Of a DNA stretch of 11,353 nt, positions 1-6,328 are shown piece by piece. Below the pieces are notes generated by a model that saw nothing but the letters and a program-made list of their open reading frames with translations, did no database searches and was not told where the DNA came from. The position numbers and the translations under genes are program-made. The stretch is from Phycisphaeraceae bacterium (lineage in GTDB: Bacteria > Planctomycetota > Phycisphaerae > Phycisphaerales > UBA1924). Within the stretch, counting starts at the first letter, position 1; each line of letters begins with the position of its first letter. The DNA is taken from the NCBI GenBank assembly GCA_009827205.1, contig WUAK01000071.1:1-11353 (forward strand). The letters are read 5' to 3'.

Positions 1-447
1 AGGCTCGACTGCGCGACGATGCTCGAGTCTGTCGAGAGCCGGACACCCTTTGCCGATCGTGAAGTACTCACTGTCGCGCTCTCTGTGCCCGTCGATCAGA
101 ATTACGATCCGAACGCGGAACCAGTTGCGCTCCGTACGAAGCGCGCTCTGCGCGAAGCGTTCCAAGGGCGTGTCAGTGATACCGTCATCGACCGCGAGAA
201 AGCGAGCTTCCCGCTCCCGTTCCAGTCCTGGATCGCTGACGCTACCGATCTGCTCAAGACATCGAGCTTTGCGCGTCAGTTCTTCACACCGGCAGCGATC
301 CACACCGTTGCCGCAGACCCGACTGGGCTCTGGAACCTCGCCTGGCCCATGATGAACCTTGCGATCTGGGGTGACCGGTGGTGGGGCCGTTCTGGCGCAA
401 GGCTGATGGATGCCAAGCCCACCACTGGTCTTACTTTAGTCAACTAG
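1..447 (+). CDS. asnB: Asparagine synthase (glutamine-hydrolysing), C-terminal part, truncated by window edge
   Basis: Open from base 1 in frame 1; the true start lies to the left. About 148 residues of the synthetase domain remain. Visible hallmarks of the asparagine synthase C-terminal domain are the S-V-E-x-R-x-P-F-x-D segment encoded at about 28-57, followed by K-x-x-L-R-E-A-F and, near 200-230, the D-R-E-K-x-x-F-P-L-P-F-Q-x-W segment typical of the AsnB end. In the family this domain adenylates aspartate and uses ammonia from an N-terminal glutaminase domain to make asparagine; some relatives amidate other carboxylates in envelope or natural-product pathways, and the missing N-terminus prevents a choice. 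It ends in TAG at 445-447, sharing the palindrome CTAG with the stop of the convergent ABC gene, so no terminator fits between them. Confidence 0.85.
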   Translation, partial: RLDCATMLESVESRTPFADREVLTVALSVPVDQNYDPNAEPVALRTKRALREAFQGRVSDTVIDREKASFPLPFQSWIADATDLLKTSSFARQFFTPAAIHTVAADPTGLWNLAWPMMNLAIWGDRWWGRSGARLMDAKPTTGLTLVN

Positions 448-1259
448 CCCACGGCCCGGTCAGTCCTCGGCACCGAACTCAAGAGCCGCTTGGTGTACTC
501 GTGGTTCGGCTCATACAGAATCTGGTCCCGCTCGCCCTCTTCAACCATCTGCCCCTTGTACATCACCGCGATCCGCTCGCACATGTGCCTGACAACGGCC
601 ATGTCGTGGCTGATGAACAAGTAACTCAGATTGAACTCGCGCTGCAGATCTCGTAGAAGGTTGATGATCTGGCTCTGGATCGAGACATCCAGCGCCGACG
701 TCGGCTCATCGCACACAATGAACTTGGGCTTGACCGCCAGGGCCCGAGCGATGCCGATGCGCTGCTTCTGGCCGCCCGAAAACTCGTGCGGGTACCGCTC
801 TGCCGCGGACGCCGGCATGCCGCAGCGTTCTAGCAACTCGCCAACCTGCTTGTCCATGTCTCGGCCTTTGGCCAACCCGTGGATCTGCAGCGGCTCAGCG
901 ATGATCTCCCTGATCCGCATCCTCGGATTGAGCGAGCCAGAAGGATCCTGGAAGATGATCTGCATTTCTTGCCGAAGCTTGCGCAGTTCGCCCGCGCTCG
1001 CAGCCAGAACGTCGGTTCCCTTATATGTCACGGTTCCCGAAGTCGCTGGGATTAGCCGGAGCATGGCCCGACCGATCGTGGTCTTGCCCGAGCCCGATTC
1101 ACCGACGACACCGAGTGTCTGACCAGGACCGATATCAAAGCTGACACCATCGACGGCCTTCACCGTCCTCGCTTCACCACCCAAGAGCCCGCCGCCAGAG
1201 TGGAAGTGCACCTTCAGGTCGCGGACGCTGATGATCGGCTCGCGGTCGGCTGTCGTCAT
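444..1259 (-). CDS. Oligopeptide/dipeptide-type ABC transporter ATP-binding protein (OppF/DppF-like)
   Basis: 271 residues from the ATG at 1259. Walker A GESGSGKT is at residues 53-60, the Q-loop glutamine in IIFQD near 104, the signature SGGQKQR at 161-167, Walker B with DEP at 184-186, SALD at 188-191 and the H-loop His218 (ISHD). The tail N-H-E-Y-T-K-R-L-L (residues 252-260) is the C-terminal oligopeptide/dipeptide region specific to the Opp/Dpp family, so the substrate class is probably peptides, nickel or related small solutes taken up through an inner-membrane permease. The frame can be extended six codons to a TTG at 1277, but the ATG is preferred because homology begins soon after it. 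No Shine-Dalgarno is visible; a TACACT hexamer ends 6 nt before the ATG. No permease, binding protein or OppD partner is next to it. Confidence 0.9.
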   Translation of the reverse strand: MTTADREPIISVRDLKVHFHSGGGLLGGEARTVKAVDGVSFDIGPGQTLGVVGESGSGKTTIGRAMLRLIPATSGTVTYKGTDVLAASAGELRKLRQEMQIIFQDPSGSLNPRMRIREIIAEPLQIHGLAKGRDMDKQVGELLERCGMPASAAERYPHEFSGGQKQRIGIARALAVKPKFIVCDEPTSALDVSIQSQIINLLRDLQREFNLSYLFISHDMAVVRHMCERIAVMYKGQMVEEGERDQILYEPNHEYTKRLLSSVPRTDRAVG

Positions 1260-1265
1260 GGGCCC

Positions 1266-1271
1266 AGTGTA
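1266..1271 (-). promoter_or_regulatory. Possible -10 element for the ABC ATPase gene (leaderless arrangement)
   Basis: On the minus strand the hexamer TACACT (4 of 6 matches to TATAAT) is followed by GGGCCC and then the ATG at 1259. A transcript starting the usual 6-8 nt after a -10 box would begin at or next to the A of the start codon, giving a leaderless mRNA. No convincing -35 hexamer lies 15-18 nt upstream, so this is a weak call resting on the same hexamer recurring before other genes here. Confidence 0.3.
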
Positions 1272-1319
1272 GAGCAATCGCCCTACACGGGTGGGGGCGA
1301 GGCATACAACCGAGCCATC

Positions 1320-1347
1320 TTGACGCCCGCGGGCAGCCGCCTACACT
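1320..1347 (+). promoter_or_regulatory. Sigma70-type promoter of tRNA-Phe
   Basis: TTGACG at 1320-1325 (5 of 6 to the -35 consensus) is separated by 16 nt from TACACT at 1342-1347 (4 of 6 to the -10 consensus). Transcription would start near 1353-1355, a few bases before the mature 5' end of the tRNA at 1359, which is the normal layout for a singly transcribed tRNA gene. Confidence 0.65.
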
Positions 1348-1358
1348 TGCCGTCTACC

Positions 1359-1431
1359 GGGCAGGTAGCTCAGTTGGTAGAGCACGGCATTGAAAATGCC
1401 GGTGTCGGCGGTTCAAGTCCGCCTCTGCCCA
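1359..1431 (+). tRNA. tRNA-Phe (anticodon GAA)
   Basis: A 73-nt cloverleaf folds by eye. The acceptor stem pairs 1359-1365 with 1424-1430 (last pair G-U). The D stem is GCTC/GAGC with an 8-nt loop containing GG. The anticodon stem CGGCA/TGCCG encloses the loop TTGAAAA, which places GAA at 1392-1394. The variable loop is 5 nt, and the T stem GGCGG/CCGCC encloses TTCAAGT. The discriminator is A at 1431. The CCA end is not encoded (ATT follows), so it must be added by a nucleotidyltransferase. GAA reads UUU and UUC, hence phenylalanine. No integrase or att-like duplication of its 3' end was seen nearby. Confidence 0.97.
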
Positions 1432-1601
1432 TTCATTACTTTCTTCATGGCTCTCAAGAAGCTATCCATCTTCTACATAAGGCCAACATTCCCAGAATTC
1501 TAATCGCAATGCCGTGAGCAACAGGTTTGTGGGACAACGCAGTTGTTACGGGAGCGCATTGTGCTCTTGGCTTACTCCAAGTTCCCAGAGAGATTGGCCC
1601 T
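1432..1601. other. 170-bp spacer with several small stem-loops
   Basis: No gene is supported between the tRNA and the stop of the Rieske-ThDP gene, and this stretch is visibly more AT-rich than its neighbours. It contains three small inverted repeats: ACAAC/GTTGT (1534-1538 with 1542-1546), GAGCGC/GTGCTC (1552-1557 with 1561-1566, one G-U pair) and CTTGG/CCAAG (1566-1570 with 1577-1581). None is followed by a clear T-tract on either strand, so they may be tRNA 3' processing or mRNA-end structures but cannot be called intrinsic terminators. Confidence 0.35.
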
Positions 1602-3653
1602 TTAAACCAACTCCGGATCAGTCATGATCTCGATCGTTGACGGCCCCCCTGTGTGCGCCAGTGCTCGTTGCATCGATTCTTCAAGTTCGCTCGCTCGATC
1701 AACACGGATCCCGAGTCCGCCGCAGCTGGTCACGAACTCGGCGATATCAGGGTTGACAAGATCCGTGTGCCAGACCTCCCAGTCTCCTGCACGCTGTTCC
1801 TTGGTGATCTTCCCGAGTTGATCGTTTCGTAGCAGGATGTGTGTAAGCTGCATGCCGTGCTTCACAGCGGTCGTGACTTCCCACGGGTACTGCCCGAATC
1901 CGCCGTCCCCCGTCACAACAACTACTGGGCGGTCTGCAAAGCGCTTCCAGAACGGATCGCTCGAAACGGTGTGTGCACGCGTCGCGCTCCAGGCACCTAG
2001 TGCCGCCGGGTAGCCAAACCCGATCGACCCGAGATAGCCCGACATCAAGACGGCTTGCTTGCCACTCGCCTCGAAGTACCGACCGAAGCTATATGTGTTG
2101 TTGCCGACATCGACACAGATGATCGCGTCCTCGGGGACGAGTTTGTTCATCGCAGCAAAGACAGCTGCCGAGTTGATGCCATTGCCCCGATCGTCTCGAA
2201 GCCTGCTTTCTTTTTCGCGACGCCAGATCGCCCATCTGGATGCGATTTCATCCGTGTGATCAACTGAGTTGAAGTCTTCAGCAAGTGACTCGCGCAGGAG
2301 CTTGGTCGTGACGCCAATCTCACCCCAGACAGGGACATCGACGCCGTGGAACTTCCCGAGTTGCATTCGGTCAGTATCAACCTGGATTGTTGGCTTCTTA
2401 GGCGTGATGCCTGTGTGATTGCTGAAAGAAGCACCCAAGACGAGCAGCACATCAGACTCGTTCATGAACCAACTTGCGATTGGTGTGCCAGACCTACCAA
2501 GAACACCGCATCCCAGAGGGTGTCCCCCGTTGATGGCTGCCACTTGATCTCCAATGAGTCCTTTGCCCTTGAATGTCGTGAGCACTGGGCACTTCAAGTG
2601 CTCAGCGAGTCTGATCACCTCTTCCATCTCAAAGCGTGCACCGTGTCCAACGATGATGACAGGCCGCTTCGCCTCGCGGAGCAGTTCCGTCGCGGCCTGA
2701 AGGGGTTCAGGTGCTGGGCTGATCCGCTGGTCTGCCAGTCGGCCTTCCGGCTTTCCAGCAAGTTGGTCATCGCCCGCTGGTAACGTCTGCACATCGTCAG
2801 GGAAAATGACGTGAGACACAGCCCGTTCAACGACAGCGGTCTTGATTGCCAGTGACATCAACTCAGCGTGGTTCGAACCAGGAAGGCACAGGTGACTAAA
2901 TTCGGCTACGGATGAAAACGCATCTTTGAGTGGTAGTTCCTGGAATGCGCCTGGGCCAAAGACTTGCTGATTGACTTGGCCAGTCAGTGCAAGCAACGGG
3001 GCGCGATCCACCTTTGCGTCCCAGCAACCTGTGAGTAGATTCGTCGCACCCGGTCCTGCAATTGTGAGACAGGCCGCAGGGCGACCGGTGAGCTTGCCAA
3101 AAGCCGATGCCGCAAAGGCCGCCGCTCCTTCGTGCCTGATGCCGATGTACCCAATCTCACCCGCAAGTTCCCGACGCCTCAGGGCGTCGGCCAATCCGAG
3201 GTTTGAATGGCCGACCATCCCAAAGACATGCGTGACGCCCCATTCGACGAGCGTTTCAGCCATGACATCGGTCACGGTTCGCTGGTGCTGTGGCTCTTCC
3301 TCAAGCCCTATGTAGATTCCATCAGCGCGCTCATCAACAGGAAATGTCTCGATGCCCTCGTCTTCGAAAGCGCCTGGAGATCGGCCGGTGGTTGGGTCGA
3401 AGTCCCACCCGTGCCACGGGCAACGAAGGTAGCAGTCACCCGATTCGTTGCACTCGATTGAACCCTCACCAAGAGGCCCGCCTTGGTGTGGGCATCTGTT
3501 GTCGAGTGCCGCGTAAGTACCCTTGTGGTGTGTGAGACATATCTGTTTGACAGAGTCTCCCCGCTCGATCGAAACGGTCATCACACGCCCGTCTGGGAGC
3601 TCGTCGGTTGCTGCAACCCGGTGCCAACTGAGTTGATCTTTTTGTTCAGACAT
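1602..3653 (-). CDS. Rieske [2Fe-2S] domain fused to a ThDP-dependent acetolactate synthase / pyruvate oxidase-like enzyme
   Basis: 683 residues. Residues about 8-117 form a Rieske domain with the ligand boxes C54-P-H56 and C78-P-W-H81; the spacing between boxes is 21 residues, long for the family, and holds two further cysteines (C68, C74). Residues about 124-290 are the ThDP pyrimidine-binding domain with catalytic Glu175 in R-H-E-G and the G-P-G-A-T-N segment at 200-205. A central domain (about 315-455) follows, then the pyrophosphate-binding domain with G582-D-G and N610 as the metal/ThDP motif. Family members decarboxylate pyruvate or other 2-oxo acids; oxidases pass electrons to O2, quinone or ferredoxin. 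The fused cluster suggests an electron-transferring oxidase, but the substrate, FAD content and acceptor cannot be read off. No signal or Tat peptide is seen, so it is cytoplasmic. The ATG at 3653 has GGG 7 nt upstream. It is divergent from the deacylase gene. Confidence 0.92.
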   Translation of the reverse strand: MSEQKDQLSWHRVAATDELPDGRVMTVSIERGDSVKQICLTHHKGTYAALDNRCPHQGGPLGEGSIECNESGDCYLRCPWHGWDFDPTTGRSPGAFEDEGIETFPVDERADGIYIGLEEEPQHQRTVTDVMAETLVEWGVTHVFGMVGHSNLGLADALRRRELAGEIGYIGIRHEGAAAFAASAFGKLTGRPAACLTIAGPGATNLLTGCWDAKVDRAPLLALTGQVNQQVFGPGAFQELPLKDAFSSVAEFSHLCLPGSNHAELMSLAIKTAVVERAVSHVIFPDDVQTLPAGDDQLAGKPEGRLADQRISPAPEPLQAATELLREAKRPVIIVGHGARFEMEEVIRLAEHLKCPVLTTFKGKGLIGDQVAAINGGHPLGCGVLGRSGTPIASWFMNESDVLLVLGASFSNHTGITPKKPTIQVDTDRMQLGKFHGVDVPVWGEIGVTTKLLRESLAEDFNSVDHTDEIASRWAIWRREKESRLRDDRGNGINSAAVFAAMNKLVPEDAIICVDVGNNTYSFGRYFEASGKQAVLMSGYLGSIGFGYPAALGAWSATRAHTVSSDPFWKRFADRPVVVVTGDGGFGQYPWEVTTAVKHGMQLTHILLRNDQLGKITKEQRAGDWEVWHTDLVNPDIAEFVTSCGGLGIRVDRASELEESMQRALAHTGGPSTIEIMTDPELV

Positions 3654-3883
3654 AGTGAGGCCCTTTCTTCAAGCCCAGACTAACTCATCGGAGCCAGGGT
3701 AGCTTGGCTGCATCTGCTTCGATCGAGGACGCTGGTTTCAAGCCTCAGGGCAGAATCCAGACTTCTTTGTATCTACCACCAAGATCCAGTCGATCTTCCA
3801 TGAGAGCGTCCGGCACCAAGAAAGTCAGCTCGGCTTCACATCCGAGACCGATCGAGTTCGAGGCGTGAGAACGGAGAATCCCG
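3654..3883. promoter_or_regulatory. 230-bp divergent control region between the Rieske-ThDP and deacylase genes
   Basis: Both flanking genes start away from this segment, so promoters for both must lie in it unless they are read from further off. By eye I found no convincing -35/-10 pair on either strand. The octamer TTCAAGCC occurs twice (near 3668 and near 3737), both on the plus strand, which could be half of an operator but may be chance. The only clear signal is the ribosome binding site of the + gene (GGAG about 7 nt before the ATG at 3884). Confidence 0.4.
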
Positions 3884-4981
3884 ATGAGCAAGGAGAGCCC
3901 AGCAGCGAAGAAGGACCCCTCCAATTGGTTCGACGAGATCATCCGACCCGGAGAGGATGAGGTTGTCTCCTTCCAGATCTCCGAGAGTTATCTCGGTGCA
4001 CCGATCAAGCTGCCAATACACATCTGGCGCGGAGAACGCAAAGGACCAACGGTGCTTGTCACCGCTGCAATCCACGGCGACGAACTCAACGGTACAGGAA
4101 CCATTCGGCACATCATCAGTGAACAGCCGTTTGATCTCGAGGCCGGCACGCTCGTCCTCGTACCTGTTGTGAATCTCATCGGATTTCAAAGCCGCTCACG
4201 ATTGCTCCCCGACGGTCACGATCTGAACCGCCACTTCCCGGGCAGTCCAGATGGCGGCACAGCGAGCCGGATCGCTCACTGCTTCTTCGAGCAAGTAGTA
4301 AAGCGGAGCGATTACTGCATCGATCTGCACACAACTGCAGCCGGGCGAGCGGCCTTTCCGTGTGTCCGAGCCGACATGTCGAACGAGAAGGTCGCCGGAA
4401 TTGCCAGATCGGTCGGCACAGAGTTCATCATCGACTGCAAGGCCCCGAAAGGCACGCTGAGGACATCAGCAAGCAACATCGGGTGTGCCACGATTCTCTT
4501 TGAAGCCGGCGAAGCCTTGAAACTCGACTCAGACGTGCTCGAGTACACATTACTCGGTATTGAAAGCTGCCTCATTCACTTGCGTATGGTCAGCGGAAAG
4601 GTGAAAAAGCCTGCGTATCACATCGAAACGAGTGAGACGCAGTGGGTTCGCACCACCAAGGGCGGCTTCCTCGACTTTCATGTCGCGCCCGGTGATCTCG
4701 TCAAGCAAGGTGAGCCCATCGCGACCAGCACCGACCTTGTGGGAGACGACCCGCACCCGATCAAAGCTCCCCGCGATGGCTTCGTGCTCGGTATGACAAC
4801 ACTCCCGACGGTCGCACCGGGAGACGCGGTGTGTCATCTCGCGTATCCCAGCAGGAACGAACTGAGGAAAATTGCACGAGCTTGCGAACGTTTGTCAGAG
4901 GAGTCACTGCACGAGCGGATGCGCAACGACCTGGCGCGCGGGACGGTGATGACAGAAAGCACCAATGATGTTGAGGGTTAA
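3884..4981 (+). CDS. Succinylglutamate desuccinylase / aspartoacylase-family zinc deacylase
   Basis: 365 residues. The M14-type metal site is visible: H64-G-D-E67 supplies two zinc ligands and H149 in I-D-L-H the third; D-L-N115-R116-x-F-P-G is the typical substrate-carboxylate/FPG segment, and E207 in L-F-E-A-G is the likely catalytic glutamate. Family members hydrolyse the amide bond of N-acyl amino acids (N-succinylglutamate, N-acetylaspartate and similar). Residues about 257-318 form a small beta barrel resembling a biotinyl/lipoyl domain (G-G-F at 260-262, V-x-P-G-D at 267-271, A-P-x-D-G at 295-299), a common C-terminal module in the wider AstE-like group. It has no lipoylated lysine motif, so it is probably structural. 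The start is supported by GGAG 7 nt upstream. The neighbours are not an arginine-succinyltransferase pathway, so an AstE role is unlikely and the substrate is unknown. Confidence 0.88.
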   Translation: MSKESPAAKKDPSNWFDEIIRPGEDEVVSFQISESYLGAPIKLPIHIWRGERKGPTVLVTAAIHGDELNGTGTIRHIISEQPFDLEAGTLVLVPVVNLIGFQSRSRLLPDGHDLNRHFPGSPDGGTASRIAHCFFEQVVKRSDYCIDLHTTAAGRAAFPCVRADMSNEKVAGIARSVGTEFIIDCKAPKGTLRTSASNIGCATILFEAGEALKLDSDVLEYTLLGIESCLIHLRMVSGKVKKPAYHIETSETQWVRTTKGGFLDFHVAPGDLVKQGEPIATSTDLVGDDPHPIKAPRDGFVLGMTTLPTVAPGDAVCHLAYPSRNELRKIARACERLSEESLHERMRNDLARGTVMTESTNDVEG

Positions 4982-4997
4982 ACGAATTGCCCGTGAT

Positions 4998-5020
4998 GTG
5001 CCCTAGTGAGGCACTTCTTT
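4998..5020 (+). terminator. Weak terminator-like hairpin after the deacylase gene
   Basis: GTGCC (4998-5002) and GGCAC (5010-5014) form a 5-bp stem around a 7-nt loop, followed by TTCTTT. It begins 16 nt after the deacylase stop and overlaps the last codons of the convergent ferredoxin gene. The stem is short and the T-run is broken, so efficiency would be low. Confidence 0.35.
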
Positions 5021-5401
5021 CACGGCATTCCGGTTCCAAGCCGGCACTCGGACCACGATCGGTCCGTCGCCCTCGATCTCGCACTGGCAGCTCAGCCGGC
5101 TGTTCCGCTGAAGACCTGGAGCCTCCTCGACCCGGTCATCCTCGGCCTCGGTCGCTTCACTCAACTCGTCCATGCCCTGTTCGATATAAACATGGCACGT
5201 CGAGCAGGCACATACCGCTCCGCAAGCGTGCTCGATGTTGATCCCGTTCTCTACTGCGACCTCGAGCAGGTGTTCGCCCTTGGAGGCCATCAGCTCGATC
5301 GTGTCTTTGTCCTCGCCCGTGAGGGATTCGGGGTCCTCGAGCTTGTAGGTGACTTTCACGACTTTGGGGCCGTGCTCGTGATCTGAGTGTCGCAGGTGCA
5401 T
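5003..5401 (-). CDS. fdx: ISC-type [2Fe-2S] ferredoxin (adrenodoxin-like)
   Basis: 132 residues. The cluster ligands fit C60-x5-C66-x2-C69 with the distal C105 in the diagnostic R-L-S-C-Q box; the additional C64 between C60 and C66 is also typical of bacterial Isc ferredoxins (H-A-C-x3-C-A-C-x-T-C-H). Residues 75-98 carry the acidic helix that docks redox partners. Such proteins supply electrons for iron-sulfur cluster assembly or to other enzymes in the cytoplasm. The start is well supported by GGAG 6 nt before the ATG. Oddities are a His-rich N-terminus (His at 2, 5, 8, 10) and an acidic insertion at about 21-34 relative to the classic short Fdx, plus C107. No isc or hsc genes are adjacent. 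It is divergent from the glycosyltransferase operon and could in principle serve the nearby Rieske-ThDP enzyme, but that is conjecture. Confidence 0.92.
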   Translation of the reverse strand: MHLRHSDHEHGPKVVKVTYKLEDPESLTGEDKDTIELMASKGEHLLEVAVENGINIEHACGAVCACSTCHVYIEQGMDELSEATEAEDDRVEEAPGLQRNSRLSCQCEIEGDGPIVVRVPAWNRNAVKEVPH

Positions 5402-5436
5402 CGTGCTCTCCAGGGCCTCTTGTTTGGAACCCCTCT

Positions 5437-5442
5437 AATATA
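5437..5442 (-). promoter_or_regulatory. Possible -10 element of the ferredoxin gene
   Basis: TATATT on the minus strand (5 of 6 to TATAAT) is the only AT-rich patch in the 120-bp divergent spacer 5402-5521. It lies 35 nt upstream of the ferredoxin ATG, giving a short leader that contains its Shine-Dalgarno. A -35 hexamer is not convincing. The overlapping TAATAT on the plus strand (5436-5441) could instead serve the glycosyltransferase operon. Confidence 0.35.
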
Positions 5443-5521
5443 GAACCCCGCAGACACCGACGTCCACAACCCGCCCGCTCAATAGCCTCCCGCCGCCACC
5501 CATGCCGATAGTGTTGATCCG

Positions 5522-6328
5522 ATGACCGCCACGACCACAACTCACGAGGCTTCCGGCAGGCCGCTGCTATCAGTCGTCGCGCCGGCTCACAACGAAGAAG
5601 ACAACGTTGTCCCGCTCGTAGAGCAACTCGAGTCTGCATTAGCAGGCATTGATTTCGAGGTACTCATCATCGACGACGCCTCGGCAGACCAGACAGCCGA
5701 GCGCACGCGTGAGCTGCAGCAGTCCCGCCCATGGCTCAGGCTGATCTCGCTCGGCAAGCCTCAAGCCGGCGGAGGCAACGGGCAGTCCTTCGCATTCAAG
5801 GCGGGCTTTCAGGCTGCTCGTGGCGAACTCATTGGCTCCCTCGACGCCGATCTGCAGAACGACCCCAAGGACTTTCCAAGACTCCTCGATGAGCTCAAGA
5901 GGACAGACGCCGACTTTGTCCAGGGTGACCGATCCGCGGCGCGCCAGCAGGGTGATGCCTGGATCCGCCGATTCACCTCTGGAGTGGGCCGATGGTTCAG
6001 ACGGATGATCCTGGGCGACACCATCCGCGACACGGGGTGCTCGCTCAGAGTGATGAAACGAGAGATCGCAGTCCAGCTCCCGCTTGAGTACAAGGGCATG
6101 CACCGCTTTATCCCGGTAACCGCTCGGCAGCTTGGCTACACCGTTGTCGAGCTCTCGGTCTCGCACAGAGCACGCCACGCGGGCGAGCCTAAATACGGCA
6201 TGGGCATCACCAAGCGTGCAATCCCTGGACTTATCGATTGCTTCGCTGTGAGATGGATGCGCTCGCGCCGACGCGCGAGCATCGCGGTGACAGAAGACCA
6301 GCCTAAGCCAGCGGAGATGTCTTCTTGA
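5522..6328 (+). CDS. Family 2 glycosyltransferase, DPM1/polyprenyl-phosphate glycosyltransferase-like
   Basis: 268 residues with a GT-A fold. The N-terminal L-S-V-V-A-P-A-H-N-E-E (16-26), I-I-D-D-A-S-x-D (49-56) and the metal/nucleotide motif L-D-A-D-L-Q-N-D-P (107-115) mark GT2; D-T-G-C-S-L-R (170-176) and the H-x-x-R-x-x-G-x-x-K-Y-G segment (215-226) are typical of DPM1-like enzymes that move a sugar from a nucleotide donor to dolichyl or undecaprenyl phosphate. Unlike GtrB or ArnC it lacks the C-terminal membrane helices, so it is probably peripheral at the cytoplasmic face. Its stop TGA overlaps the TTG start of the LAB_N gene by 3 nt within TTGA, implying translational coupling. The upstream sequence gives no clear Shine-Dalgarno for the ATG at 5522. 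Confidence 0.9.
   Translation: MTATTTTHEASGRPLLSVVAPAHNEEDNVVPLVEQLESALAGIDFEVLIIDDASADQTAERTRELQQSRPWLRLISLGKPQAGGGNGQSFAFKAGFQAARGELIGSLDADLQNDPKDFPRLLDELKRTDADFVQGDRSAARQQGDAWIRRFTSGVGRWFRRMILGDTIRDTGCSLRVMKREIAVQLPLEYKGMHRFIPVTARQLGYTVVELSVSHRARHAGEPKYGMGITKRAIPGLIDCFAVRWMRSRRRASIAVTEDQPKPAEMSS

Noticed and set aside
1359..1601. tRNA-Phe as an integration site for a mobile element
   Set aside because: No integrase, no direct repeat of the tRNA 3' end and no foreign gene set were found within the window.
2346..2783. Plus-strand 145-codon frame inside the Rieske-ThDP gene
   Set aside because: Antisense to a confirmed catalytic region; no homology pattern seen.
5157..5639. Minus-strand open frame of 160 codons over the ferredoxin and the divergent spacer
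   Set aside because: It overlaps the ferredoxin in another frame and the glycosyltransferase start antisense, is arginine-rich and has no family likeness.
5639..6178. Minus-strand 179-codon frame inside the glycosyltransferase
   Set aside because: Antisense shadow of a clearly identified GT2 gene; no independent motif or ribosome binding site.
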